From NCBI RefSeq assembly GCF_036320965.1, contig NC_092271.1:18570529-18634528 (forward strand): 64,000 bases of DNA. The letters run 5' to 3'. The notes below the pieces were generated by a model, which was not told the DNA's origin, ran no database searches, and saw only the letters and a list, made by a program, of their open reading frames with translations. The stretch's first letter is position 1. Each line of letters starts with the position of its first letter. This stretch comes from Panulirus ornatus (lineage: Eukaryota > Arthropoda > Malacostraca > Decapoda > Palinuridae). The position numbers were made by a program, and so were the translations under genes. This document shows positions 1 through 12,862 of this stretch, piece after piece.

Positions 1-69
1 TACCTGGTGCTCATCACCACCACACAATACTCACCTGTCTTCTCTAGGATACTCAGGTGGGTTGTGTAT

Positions 70-159
<90 letters not shown>

Positions 160-1131
160 AAATGTAAAGACTTCTTTTTCTAACAAGTTAGATAGCATAT
201 TGATAACGCTCCCTTGCTCACGAGGGCCCATATTTTCCCTCAGAGTGTTCTTGGGTACTGTAGACCCTCACTTGTTTTTGATGTAGGATGAACCACATCA
301 ACTTTCCCATTCTCTTGTGGTGTTCTGACGCGTTAGGTGAGAGGAGTTCCGAGACCTATTTATCCTATCAGGAGTTCTAAACCCTCCGTCGTTATCCAGT
401 GGGGGATCCGACACCTTCCTGTATGATTCCCTTGAGGTTCCTCATCTAACTTGAGAAATTCCGGCTGTCAGACAATTTCCCTCATGATCTCTTATAGTCT
501 CCGTAGGCCCTGTACCGTCTCATAAGCTATGCCTCCTGCTTCACGGAAGGGTTGCAGGATTGTGGAGCCTTAGATACGCCTTCGTGGTACTGATGGTACC
601 TGTCCTTCCCTTGTAATGTCCTGGAGGACATACAGTCAATGCTGTTCCACTAATGCACACCCTTCCCTTGGGAATTTTGGGGATATTTTTTTTTGACTCC
701 CTTGTGGTGTTTGAGTAACGACCACACGCCAGCCAGTATGGACATTCAATCTAACTGGTGCTTGAGGTGTTCTGATGTGCCTGCATCCTCCCTGTAGTAC
801 CTCTCCTCTCTTTCACCCTGTCTCTCATATCAGTTTGTGGAGAGATCAAACAACTGATGACAGATTTCCTTTCAACTTTTCAAAATAGATGAAGATCACA
901 TGAATCTCCCGGAAGTAACATAGTCTTGGCAGAAAATTATCATTGTATCCCAAGTTTGCATGTCAGTTACAGGGTAAAAAAAAAAAAAATGATCTATACG
1001 TTCATTTGCAAAGATGTAACTCTCCAAGTCGAGCTTTGGAAGATAAATGAATACTTTATTTAGTTGTACCATTATGAGAACGAGAGCATGAATGAAAATG
1101 TCTTTCATCATGGTTCCTGTTTTCGCCCTAG

Positions 1132-4100
1132 ATACACCTGCTGAGACAGGAGAAGCAGTGATGGTAGTGGAGGTAGACTCGTTCCTCTCTCAGGACCAGG
1201 CACCACCCTGGGACCAACCAGCTCCAGACCAGCCAGTAAGAGAACAAGAAAGCTACAGTCAACTCGTCCAGAGGTTCTGGGGCGACGCAACACTCACATG
1301 TCATACAGTCTTGCTCGACCTCAGCACCAGCAACACCACCAACACGCGAGGCGCTCTGAGGTAACGTACGCAACACAAGTGACACCCCGTACAACAATAG
1401 GTCACGTCGCTACGTTTATATTTACGGTATTTGCTGGGCATCCAGACTTATCCGGACTGAAATCCAATCCCTCTCGCTTCGTTTTCAAAATGCTGACGCG
1501 CGTCCAGACGGATGCAATGTTAAGTATGTCAAAAAAGTCTAAAATAGTGAGGTGTTGAATCTTCAGACGTGCATGGTAGTAGGTGTTCCTGCATTTTCTT
1601 TTATATTTTTGTGACAAAAGATTTGAATTACTTATCTTTAGTCAGCCAGTCTTGCTAACTCCATCTCAGCTTGCCATTGCTCATCTTGAACCTCACACCG
1701 TCAATCACCTTTTGGGTTCTGTCATGAGATCAACCCTCGTGTAAGGGACATGATACAGGCAGGTTCCAAATTAAGAAGCATAGTTCTTATGCCACTCAGT
1801 CCCTCAGACCTCAGGAAACTACTGCATTATGTTTCATGACTGTTGGATCTAAGCTTTTCAAGCATTGACTTAAAGGCTAGGTTGGCAAAAGATGAGAGAG
1901 AAGATTTTTGACACGATTTTCTTGGGGGTTTTATTATTCGTTATTCAGCATCTAATTCACTGACACAGAGTATGTATGAAGACAATTTGTCTGTCGAAGC
2001 TCTTTGATATTCTATGGAAGTCGTGTTAGAAAGCCATCATCCGCGTCGAGTTAGAGAGGACGAAACACTCAGCAGTTTTATACTTCATGGAATATTACGG
2101 ATCTGTTTGAGATGCCAGGTCAGTTTGTATTCAGTGGGAATATCGTCCTCTCTTATCATTCGCTCCAATTTCTTCGTGTGATATATGGATCTTACACCTT
2201 GTCAGTGTGTACCCATGTTCTCCACAGGTTGCTGGAGGCGGCGGGGTTATGGAAGAGACCAGAGACCCGCGTTGTGGTGGTTGGTGTTGTGGCAGAGGCG
2301 GAGGCTCTTCTACTCCATCCTACCTTCCGTAACACACTCTACGCCCTATACATCGCCCTCCAGACGCTACCATCCCCAAGGAGCGATCGACTTCCCTTCG
2401 GGAGAGGCTCTGGGCAGACAGGTTAGCATACCATCATGGTGGGAGTAACCCGCCAGGTCGTTTAGGGGCCTTGTTAAGGAGTTCGAGGATGACGCCGACA
2501 GGCCGTCGGGCGTCTCAGTGGTGGGTGGATGGTCTGCAGGCAGGAAGGAGGCATAACGTCCTCCTGAAGACGTTAGGGTCTTGAGGCTGTTCTTAGAAAA
2601 TAAGCCACTCTTGTGGTCCCTCAGTGGCAGCTACTCAGGGGCTATAGCAGGAGTCAGAAAACTTCCAGACGATATAATGTTTTGTTTTTTCGTTTTCCAA
2701 ATCCCAGTCTTGGTGAAATTTTCCAAAAGAATATTAGATAATGATATAACAGAATCCGTGGGGAAGGGGAGGCTTGTATTTCAAAACCTGCTTTATTTTG
2801 ATATGAGAAGTAACAGTATGTGATACAGTGGTGTTTTCTCTGGTACAGAGGTGGAGAGTGAGGGGCTGCAGGTGTACCGGAGGTGTGAGTACTGCCACAG
2901 TGGTGAGGCAGGGGTGGAACTGCTCTTCTACTGGAACCTGACCTCTGCCCTCCCCGACACCCGTGAAATCTTTCAAGGTGAGAAATTTCTTTTTTATCAT
3001 AAATAACTGAATTATCAATTGTATCATTATCATGTGATAGAATAACAATATGTAATGATATCCGGCTATAAGATCTGTCGTGGGGCTTCATAATAATATC
3101 CTATCCAGCAGTGAGACACATCACATTTCACACCACAGCTGCGGTGGATGACGTCCCTCCTCTCCCATTCAATGACCATTTTGCAGTTTTACCGATGCTT
3201 CCCCCAGCGTTAGCAGACCCAGAACATCAACATGTCCTCCGTCACAGATCAGCTCGAGAACTTCATGGGCCACGAGTTCCAGATCCGGAGTCTGCCATTC
3301 TTCCCGTACATGGACTACCAGAGGGACAAGGAAGAAATTGGCACCACAGTCACACCTCGGGACTCCCTGGACGTCAGGATGCTCAACACCTTGGCTTCAA
3401 CACTTAACTTCACGTAAGAACTTCCTCCTCCTCCTCCTCTTTCTTTCTCTTGCCTCACTCATTCGCTCTTTTTTTTTTTTTGCCACGATAAGAAATTAGG
3501 AACCCATGTCTTCGTCTTTGTCAGTCGGTGGCAAAAGAAATAGTGGAAAAACAAGTGCAGGCGACATCTAGATCTGTAGGTCCCTAAATCGGGAAATCGT
3601 ATTTCAATAGCTTGCTTTCTCATACACTGACTTTATAATAGACAGTGGTTGTAAAGGCGTAGTGGCTGCTGTCCAGCACATTAGGTCAAATCAACATCCC
3701 CATTTGGTGAGGAATGGAGAAAAAGAAATTTGTTTGCTTAAATGCCAATACTTTATAATCAATCTCTAAAAACAACGATTCAAAAGTATGTCGAAGAGAA
3801 TGCTACCGTAGAGGTTAAAGGTATCGAGTCGTCCTGTATATATTCTAGCCACAACAATTCGGGTTCTGCTCCTAACTTCGGTTGACGTATTTATAAATCT
3901 TAACGTGTGTTATACTAAGGTCGTTTTCCGTATGATCCTGAGTAATGTTAAATCCTTTAAATCCCTTGCAAATCCGCCTGGTCCAGGTACGAGATCCGTG
4001 AGCAGCGGGAGCGTGTGTGGGGGCTGGAGCAGGAGAACGGCAGCTTCAACGGCATCGTGGGTGACCTGGAGCGCGAGGAGGCCGACTTCTGCACCCTCCT

Positions 4101-7100
4101 GGCGCCCACCCCGGGGCGCATCAGGGTCATGGGTTACTCTAGGTTGTACCCCTCAGATGTGATAACTGTCACCTCCCTTAAGCCCACGCTGCTGCCCCAA
4201 CACCTCGCTCTTATACGCCCCTTCGCAGGTATGTTGTTCTTGTTTCACGCGCCAACCGAAAGGACTTCTTACAAATGCCCCTTTACACATGTCTAAGGCT
4301 TGCACAGGTGCGACTGCATTCTCACGATCTTCGGAGAAAATGTCACTATAAATGTATCTTTATATATTTTCAAGACCCCTTTATATGCCTCCAGTCCCTG
4401 ATTTTCCCATCATTCTGAAGAACTGTTTCTCTTTTCTCACAACCTCGTCTGGAACGCCCTCCGCTTCACCGTGCCTATTCAGTGTTACTTTTACCCTCCC
4501 GTCCGCTCACACTTGTACTCGACTCCCCAACATACGTCACTGGTCATTGCACTGCCATCGGTCGTATATCACAATCAGCTTATCTTAAGAGTATTCCTTC
4601 TGCATTATCATTTCTCACATTCAGATTAGGCACTGACAACAGTAAGGAAGGTCAGGAAAGCGTCCTGGGGTAAGGCTGTGCCACGTCTATGCCGCAGGTG
4701 AGCTGTGGGTGATACTGCTGGTGAGCGTGGTGCTATGGGGCGCGACGCTGTGGCTGTTGCACGGGGCCTGGCGCAGGTTGGCGGGCGGGCCAGGCCTGGG
4801 CATCATCCCAGCCGTCCTGTTCGGGTGGGGCGTCCTGCTCGAGACTCCGCCTCCAGCACCCGCCCTCAGGATCTCCGGCAGGGTAGGTGCTCTGTCTCAC
4901 GTAGAGATGGGGTTTTGTGGTGTTGTATCCTCTACTGATGGTGTTATGTTCTTCACTGATGGTGTCATATCTCCCGCTGATGGTGATATATCTCCAATTG
5001 ATGGGCCTGCAAGTCCTGGGTTAAAGCAATTAATCACGTAAAGTTCTCCTTACGTGATGATTAGTCATGTGATTGATATAATTGATGATGATAATGACAC
5101 TGGTTGGGTTCTACACGACACCTGTAGTGTACCTGCAGGTGTCGATGGAAGGTATAGTACCAGGTCATCACCTGTATTGTACCTGCAGGTGTTGGTGGGG
5201 TGGTAGTGGTATGGTACCAGGTCATCACATGTATTGTACCTGCAGGTGTTGGTGGGGTGGTAGTGGTATGGTACCAGGTCATCACATGTATTGTACCTGC
5301 AGGTGTTGGTGGGGTGGTGGCTGGTGTACTGCCTGGTCATCTGTACGGCCTTCCGCTCGTCCCTGGTGGCTCACCTGACGGTACAAGGGAGGACCCGGCC
5401 CATAGAGACCTTCCAGGACCTGGTGGAGCAGGACAGCTGGGGATGGGGCACCGAACCCTGGGTGATGTCAGGAGTGCCGCACGAGTACCTCTCCAGCCAC
5501 ACTGATCCCGTGGTGAAGAAAGTCTACGAGAAGATGGAGGTCAGTGGAGACCAGTGTTCCAGCCATACACGGTGAACTAGTAGAGAACTGTTTTACTTTT
5601 CCTAAGACATTCTTCATCCTCTCTTGAGAAACTTGAGATAGAATTCTTACTTACACAGATCTTTTTTTTCCTTATAGCAACAGAAAACCTAATAATTCCA
5701 GACGAATGTGTCAATCCTGTAAGATCATCTTTCCCCTTCTTCACCCCTGGGCAGGTGCTGCCGGCGGACGAGGGACTGCAGAGAGTATTGGCGGGAGGTT
5801 ACTCCTTCATCATCTTCAGGAACTACATCACGGACATCGTGGCCACCCGCTACACTGACGCCCAGGGACACACGCCCCTCTACACCAGCAAGAAAGGCCT
5901 CAGGATGCAAGCCTCCTTTGGCTGGGGGTTCAGGCAAGTAAAGCGATCTGTGCTTCAACTTAAAATCTACTCATGCCCGAGTGTCCAGTGGTGATGCATT
6001 TGTGACCCTCATGACCCTCACTGCTCTTGTGTGGAGACCACAACCAGGCCGGTGAGGAAGAACGATATGTAGGAAAGCCATTTCACAGTCTATCATCATC
6101 CACATACGTGCACCAACATGGTCATGGCAGATGCCACACTCCACCCGCTTTATTATTACCCTCTCCCGCGTATAGTTTATGTTTACCTTTCCAGATTAGC
6201 CCAGTTGAAATCTCTCATCACTGGTGACCCCCAGTGGTGTGGGCATTCCACTGGAACAAAATAAGTTCTCCCCCTAACAATGTGACGACATCCCTTAATG
6301 AGGATTTTGCGCCTCTGGGTGAGGTGGGTGGCACTGCCAAACTCCCTTCAAGTCAACAATCAGTTGCCGCGAAAACCATCGGCCTCCTGCCTCGCTGTAG
6401 CTGATGGCGTATGTCTTTGAAACACATCGCGCGGCTGGGGGAGAGGGAGTTCTTAGCTTAGGTGATGATTCATCGTCAGATACAAGGTTAAAAAAAAAAA
6501 AAAAAGAAAAAGAATCACTATTGACGAAAACTTCTACAGGAGAGGGGCACCTTTCCAGTCTCGCTTCAACCAGCTGATCTGGCTGGTGAGGGAGGCAGGC
6601 ATCACCGACCAGTGGAAGGCTGAGGTGACGGCCAAGCGCGTCAGGGAAAAGAGAAAGGCCGCTGCCGCCGCCGAGGACGACAGCGCTGGCCAAGCCGCCA
6701 CTACACAGGTAAACAAACCATGGCTTTACTGTCAGCTGTTTGTGGTATGGGGAACTAAACGACTTCCAAAACTTACAGTCCATAAAATGGGAGATTTCTC
6801 TGGAGTAAATTCGATATTCTATGATACATGGAAAAGTTCTTACGCAGACTCACATACCTGGCTTAAGCTGGCGTGTGACTGTGTTGTGTGTATACACACA
6901 TAGCTATAAAGTTGTAATACATATACATAGGATTAAGATATGAGGCAACCAGTGCAAAACTTTGTCACTCAGAAATTGTAACCACTCACAGACACTGAAT
7001 ATATATATTAGAATATGGCTAATAACAGGCTAATGAAGAAAATTAAGAGTCCACATGGTTACCACCAACCAACTCCCTCTCACATTCACTTCTACAGAGT

Positions 7101-7265
7101 GAGAGCGATGGCCAGGTGGCGCTGGGGCTGCACCACCTTCAGGGAGCCTTCTACCTCCTCCTTCTGGGTCAGGGACTCGCCCTCCTCATCCTGCTGTGGG
7201 AACACCTCGTCTACTCTCGCTCCACTGCACGACAAATGATCTCACACTTCCTCAGAGGCTCGTAA
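1132..7265 (+). CDS. Divergent ionotropic receptor (IR / iGluR family), ten exons, 5' end missing
   Basis: Probable ligand-gated cation channel of the variant ionotropic receptor family used by crustaceans in chemosensation; it would act in the plasma membrane of sensory neurons. Exons by eye: 1132-1360, 2228-2421, 2849-2977, 3248-3413, 3987-4228, 4698-4882, 5303-5539, 5755-5933, 6540-6708, 7098-7265. Every junction keeps phase, giving about 631 residues and a TAA stop. Order: N-terminal region (1-140), a Cys pair in YRRCEYC (about 150), S1 with DSLDVRMLNTLASTLNF (about 221-238), the ADFCTLLAPTPGR segment (about 272-284) and YPSD, M1 after ELWVILL (about 321-345), a pore loop with GIIPAVLFGWG, M2 from VLVGWWLVYCLV (382 on), S2, and M3 HLQGAFYLLLLGQGLALLI (about 589-607). 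The Arg of PTPGR may stand in for the glutamate-binding Arg; the classical SYTANLAAF pore helix is replaced by FRSSLVAHL. The first exon opens after an acceptor (1130-1131), so earlier coding exons probably lie upstream. Family call firm; ligand unknown. Confidence 0.88.
5131..5302 (+). repeat. 57-bp tandem repeat duplicating the splice acceptor of receptor exon 7
   Basis: Acceptor-like tacctgcag|gtg occurs at 5138, 5188, 5245 and 5302; the last three are exactly 57 bp apart. The units resemble the 5' end of exon 7 (gtgttggtggggtgg), so they look like tandem copies of the acceptor plus exon start. In the two perfect upstream copies TGG is followed by TAG, so splicing there would truncate the receptor in M2; only the 5303 copy stays open. 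Confidence 0.8.
5934..6539 (+). promoter_or_regulatory. GC-AG intron of the receptor gene
   Basis: Exon 8 ends TTCAG followed by gcaagt, a strong GC-type 5' splice site. Exon 9 starts at 6540 after cttctacag. Joining them gives an in-frame Arg (AG+G) between the GWGF and RGAPFQ segments. No GT donor nearby would restore the frame so neatly. Confidence 0.7.
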
Positions 7266-7479
7266 CACTACCTTCCCTTATGTGACCAGAGCATTCCTCT
7301 CCACCAGAGCCCGTCTTCACTCCATCATTGGTCCTTACCGGCCCGGAGGATGTACCTGTGTGTTTCGTTTCACCTACCTTCTTGCCAATCAAGTTTAGGA
7401 AAGACTTCTTGCCTTGTGTCCACTTTCACATTTGCTTCGATTGATCTGGTCATCGGGATTTTGAAGTAAATTCTTACTT

Positions 7480-8070
7480 ATCGTCCATCCAAACCTCAAA
7501 TATTTTTCGTTTTTTTTCGGCTCACAGATCCTGGAACAGATTCATGCTCACCTTTTCTGACGGTTTCACGTATTTTTCTTTTTTTTTCCGGCCCTCAGAT
7601 TTCGGACTAAATTCCCCGTCGCTGTCTAATTTAGCTTCGAGTCTTACGTTTTCTTCTGTCCACAGATTTGGGAATAGATACCTTCCCATCGTCCATATCT
7701 ACATTTCTTTTCAGTTTATTCCATCTCTCAGATTTTAGAATAAGTTCATCCTCACCTTTAATTTCAGTTTCATATCTTTTCCTTTTTCTTAGTCCTGCAG
7801 AATCTGGGAATCAATTCATCCATACTTTCCCTTTTAGTTTCACACAAACTTAGTTTTTTTTCTGTCAGAGTTAGGCATAAATCCTTCTTCACCGTCCACT
7901 TCAACTTCGCATCTTTTTCGTTTTACTCGGCCCACTGGTTTTAAAATGAAATCTTCCCGACCATCCACTTCAGCTTCGTAACTTTTCCGTGCCTTCCAAC
8001 CCTCAGGCTTTGGGATACATTCTCCACCACCGTCTATTTCAGCCTTATAACTTTTTCGTCCGATCATCAC
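7480..8070 (-). repeat. Degenerate ~72-bp repeat, Lys/Glu-rich on the minus strand
   Basis: Minus-strand translation gives about 24-residue units of the form RKSYEAEVDGxEDFIxKPxG, clear in three units from 8070 to 7840 and increasingly mutated, with stops, towards 7480. It follows the retropepsin relic in the same reading frame, so it may be the 3' part of the same decayed gene. Charged and low-complexity; no function assigned. Confidence 0.5.
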
Positions 8071-8214
8071 AAATCAACATCATAACTCTTGTCCGTATCA
8101 ACCTCCTCTCCGTCTTCTGTTCTCGTTCCATGGTTTCGTCAGCGAACATCTGTACACATTTCTCCTCATCTGGAGGTACACAAGCCTGGAGGAGTAATCT
8201 ATCATCGAGAGACA

Positions 8215-9069
8215 TTAACGTAATAGACTTGTTCCCACGACAAAGTCCATCCCTCTCATCTTCTTGGCGTATGACAATGGCACGGTGACAAAAGTGCGTT
8301 TGGTGATATGAATCTCGACTCTCCTGATGTACCGCAGGTCACTCTCGGTCGACGAGATCGCCTTCAGGCCTTCTGCCGTGATGTAGAAACCAGTAGAACC
8401 CGTATCTACGTGTACCATCAGCGGAGGGTCCGTCCGACCGGCGCAAAGATGGGCCTACATCATCAGTCTCTAACATTCATGTCGCTGCTTCTGGTTCACG
8501 TAACTTCTCTCTCTGAAGTAGAGAGTCGAGTGATACTTTGCAAACTCCTGAACGACTTGGTCGCGGATCAGGATGTTCCTACCTAGGTAGCCTCTCGTCG
8601 AGGATGCAGTCCAGCCCTTGGGGAAGACCTCCACATCACAACAGATCACGATCTGGCGTGGCAGCTCGATGGAGACGTCTTTGATAATGCCGAGTCGCGA
8701 GACGGTCGTTTTATTCCAAGTATGAACTTTCTTCCTCCTGTACCTCGCTATCATCCTTATGAGATCGAGTTACTCGGCTTGTTTGTAGGTCAGGAACACA
8801 CTGCTCGCGCCAGAGTCAACGAATAAGGTACAGTCTCGATCGTTAATCTTCACCTGAACGTAGCTCAGTTCGGCCAGGCGAACAGCGTGGTAACCACTCA
8901 TGCCTGGCATCTTACACTTCACAGGATGATGGAGGTACAGTGTTAATGCACCGTCTTTGATCTTTGCCTTGTACTTATCCTCGCCTTTTCTCCTCTTGAC
9001 CCTGTGTGTGGTGTGAGTTCCAACAAGCCTCCTTCCACTGCGCAACTTCATTTTTCTAAGCACACGCAC
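8215..9069 (-). pseudogene. Decayed frame with two retropepsin-like aspartic protease domains
   Basis: One minus-strand frame runs through 855 bases with stops at 8772-8770, 8472-8470, 8457-8455 and 8217-8215 but no frameshift noticed. It starts basic (MKLRSGRR), then a first protease-like unit with CTLFVDSGASSVFL and a distal GYLGRNILI, then a second unit with MVHVDTGSTGFYIT and a distal MDFVVGTSLL. D[ST]G followed about 60-85 residues later by a [LV]G.[NS][IL]L turn is the retropepsin signature. Such domains come from LTR retroelements or domesticated genes; no reverse transcriptase or integrase is visible here. With four internal stops it is read as a relic; the parent family is unknown. 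Confidence 0.55.
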
Positions 9070-9084
9070 TCGCCTTTGTTCGAA

Positions 9085-11215
9085 ACCTCTCCGTGAAGGA
9101 AAAAAAAAAAAGACAAGGGGAAGAAAACAGAAGAGAGGAGAGACAAAAATATAGGAAAGCCACTGCAGTGAAGTATACAGAACAGTGAAAGTGATATATC
9201 ATACGTAATGGTTACACAATAATATATTAGTAAGTTCTACAATGTTCATCATGAAGATAGTTTTACATAGTATGTAGTGATATATAGTAAGCTGTGTTTG
9301 ATGGATAGTCAAAATGAACGGAGTAAAGTTAACAGTAGAAATGGAGTGTAGCAAGGATTTTTGCAGAGAGTGGAGTGTGGAGCACTTCTGTGACGCTTGT
9401 TAGTAAATGTAGCTTGTAGAGTAACAAGCGAGTTGTAATTATAATACGAAACACATGGTCTGGTGGCGTATAGTTTGTAAACAACATGTAAACTTGTTTA
9501 GAGTGCAAAACCAAGACAATTTTGTATAAATAACCTGTAAACCTCTTTAGAGTGCAAATCAAACTTTATAATATCGGTAGCACAGTTTGTCGATTTAGCC
9601 GTTGCTACTTTTATCATATGGTGTGTAGTGGTGATTGCAGGTCAATGATTGGTTGGATGATTTGGGCTTGCGATCTATCGCCTGACAGGGTCATTAAAGG
9701 GCCTCTCAGTGTCATAGTTATGACCACCAATCGAAGAAGAAAATAAACACCTCTGGGCGTTCAATTTTAAGACCGTAAACTCGATCACAGCATACATAGC
9801 CCCCCCTCATAATCTTTGGGCGAATGCCTATCTAAAGAACGTCGCTGAAGTGTACATGTAACCTGCTTTGGTGAGGTGGTATAAGTAGCTATGATATGTA
9901 GGAGGTGTAACGTTATGATACTTATCCCTGTGCTTTAGTTTGTTGGTAACAATCTCTTGGTGAACATGTTAATAGCGTAGCTCAAAAGAGCATCTGCATT
10001 TCAGTACCGAACTTGGCCAAGTTAGGGTTGAATGCCTTTGCGCAATATGTGTGCATTGAATTTAAATGCTAAAGTTTGTGATGTATGTATCAAATAGAAT
10101 ATGTAGTAATTTTTTTTGTGATGTTTGTATCATGAAAAGTGTGTAAAATAGTTTGTAATGTGTTGGTGAAATTCTTTTAAAAAAAGTTTGTTGGGGACAG
10201 TTTGTATTTGTTGGCAGTGAATGCACTTAAACAGTCTCATTATTTTCGTCTCATTGAACATTTGATGTAATCAAACAGTTCTATTACACGATCTACTCTA
10301 TAGAAGAGGAAGTGTAGTGAAGATGAGGGAATAGTGAGGATAAAGGTGTATTGGAGATGAGGGTGTAGTGATACTTAAGGGTATAGTGATGAAAGTATAT
10401 TTGCAGAAGGTCGGTCACTTGACCCATAAGAATCAGGTCAAAAGTCTGTGAGGTGAATTTAGATTTGCTAAAGGTGCAACGAAAGCGAATCTGGTCGCGT
10501 CTGCTTACAAAGTGAACACGATAGTGAGTGAGAGTGCAGAAAGAGACATCCTGCATTTATTCGGTAATATGACATATCTAAGTTCATGAGCGCGTCTGCA
10601 TGTGAATGCTACATTTCTAAGATTGGAGGAAATATGTAAGCCTATTCTTTGGATGCATTACAATTCACGTGATATTTGTATAACATTTGATCCCTCATCT
10701 GCTTACATCTTAAAAATCTTCTTCATTTTCTGTACCTTGAATCAAAATACTATCACTGTAGTGTCGAGGGAAAGTGGTTCGTACATCGAAATAAAATCTT
10801 CGAGTGTCTTGTATCTATTTTAGGTACGCTTGAAATCATTACGTTTTCTGTGTCTTCGAAAAAAATTAGAAAACGTATATTTTTCTGGGTAACATAAATA
10901 GATATATTTTCAATACCATTGTTGGGTAGAATTACAGTTTCGGACATCCAGCAAACTGTTTGGATGTTGAAATTATGTTTTCCGACGTTTTTACTTGTGT
11001 TCTTCACGAGTCTAACCATTTCTACCCTACATCACTCCTTTTTGAGATAGAAATAGAAATAGCAATAGATATGAGTCAGAATCGTTCAAGACATAAATTA
11101 ACGAAAAAAATTTCAACCAAACCTAACCAGAGCCTAACGTAACATACCGTAAACTACCCAAAGGTGTTTACCTCAATGAAACGGTGACGAACAAGGATCG
11201 CGCTTCGTACTGCTT
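9085..11215. other. AT-rich stretch, no gene recognised
   Basis: Only short frames without recognisable motifs are present. A short A-run lies near 9101-9112. No convincing splice-bounded coding segment or tandem repeat was seen. Confidence 0.5.
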
Positions 11216-11480
11216 GAAGCAGACGGACTTAATGCCAGGCCGCTTCACCTACCCCTAATAATGTCCCTCCACATACGCTCGATATTCTGCGTATGGATAC
11301 TGGCGTTATGTGGCTCAAAAAATTCTCGGTGTGGTTAGTCACACGGCGGTCGTATCCGTGTTTACGGGCAATAGGTTCCACAAGAAGAATGACGGAAAAT
11401 ATCTTGGACTGCCTCTTCGTCCCGCCCAACACCCAGACGTCACTCTGAACACGACAACAACACCTGGACCTCCTACTTTC
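11200..11480 (-). pseudogene. Merlin / IS1595-type (DDE, ISXO2-like) transposase fragment, frameshifted
   Basis: Minus-strand pieces read VWVLGGTKRQSK, then VTNHTENFLSH and, after a frame change near 11308, NASIHTQNIERMWRD followed by a stop. NH..NF and HTQNIER.WRD are the end of the DDE region of Merlin-group DNA transposons, and WVLGG is the strand upstream of it. The part between is shorter than in intact enzymes, so there is probably an internal deletion as well as a frameshift. No terminal inverted repeats were identified. Confidence 0.6.
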
Positions 11481-12034
11481 CGATACTTCGAACAGAAACT
11501 GCGCCAGTTGACACCAGTACTAGGAGACAGGTTCAGACGCCTGACGACGACTATAATGATCCCAGCAGACCTTAGGGAGCCAAGCCAATAAAATCAGTTT
11601 CTACAGACGTGCACCGTCGACAATTGTTCCTTTAGAATGTGACACTGGATAATTACACTTCTTCCTCTCCATATACTTAGAAATAACTCTTCAGCCACAG
11701 AAACAAATACGTTATAGGCACAAGACGAGGCTAATATATTAAAACTATAATATCTGGTGATATGCTGAACCCCTTATAGCATTTTCGAATGACAAGTTCA
11801 TGATAGATTTCTTTTATACAGATGAAAATGAACCCCTATTTGACAAATAGTAATTACAGTGATTTTATATGCTATATTCAGTAATAACAATTATAGCTAA
11901 TACTATACACTAATACACAAATACATCAATGAATACATCAATAAATATATCTACAGCTAATTATCAATACATATATTCATATCCTACTCAATGAATAAAT
12001 CTTCAGCTTTTAAGGCATAATCATAAATAAATAT

Positions 12035-12290
12035 ATCTACAACATAGGACTAATTATGAATAAATATATCTACAGCCTAAGGCTAATTATGAATAAATAT
12101 ATCTACAGGCAAACACGAGTGAATATATAGACAGGCTAATCATGAATGAATAAATCTACAGGGTAATCATAAATGAATAAATCTACAGGGTAATCATAAA
12201 TGAATAAATCTACAGGGTGGTCATGAATGAATAAATCTACAGGGTAATCATTAATGAATTAATCTACAGCCTATTGATAATAAATACATA
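12035..12290. repeat. AT-rich minisatellite, ~27-bp unit
   Basis: About eight variable units built on gaataaatctacagggtaat; the middle units near 12145-12255 are almost identical, the outer ones diverged. Confidence 0.75.
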
Positions 12291-12634
12291 CACAAATCTA
12301 CAACCTAGTTATCAATAGACTAGTTGTACTCACGTGTCTCCACCTCTACATCTCGTGTTCAGGCCAAGCTGTTCCAAATAATGGCAAACAGAATCGCATC
12401 CTTGCGATCTTCTTTTCTTCCTGCATCACACATTACTGGCTGCTAACTGAATTCAATCCTCTTCACCAGAATGTCATCGGATAATACGATAACGTGGCAT
12501 AGTGACGACGAGCACAGACTACGCTTTGCTCGAGAAACCAACAGAAATTCAGGGACGGATGTATGGGTGCGCGAGGAAGCAAAGACATCGATCCTTCGAA
12601 GCGCAGGAAACGTTGCGGGATGCGTGTTGAACAA

Positions 12635-12862
12635 GGGGCCGGTCAACACGCAACGCACAAGACACTGCGCGGTCAACACGCATCACGCACAAGACACCTG
12701 CGCGGTCAACACGCAACGCACAAGACACAGCGCGGTCAACACGCATCACGCACAAGACACCGCGCGGTCAACACGCAACGCACAAGACACTGCGCGGTCA
12801 ACACGCATACGCACAAGACTCGCGCGGTCAACACGCAACGCACAAGACACTGCGCATCACGC
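12635..12862. repeat. ~31-bp minisatellite with alternating subunits
   Basis: About seven units of gcggtcaacacg followed alternately by caacgcacaagacac or catcacgcacaagacac, suggesting expansion as a dimer. Both strands are open across it, which is a repeat effect and not a gene. Confidence 0.8.

Noticed and set aside
1092..1131. ATG at 1092 as the receptor start
   Set aside because: It gives only a short, weak hydrophobic leader, and cgccctag just before 1132 looks like an acceptor; the true start is probably upstream.
3111..3407. Plus frame in the first phase over receptor exon 4
   Set aside because: The other frame, entered from an acceptor at 3247, gives the conserved S1 sequence and restores the phase from exon 3.
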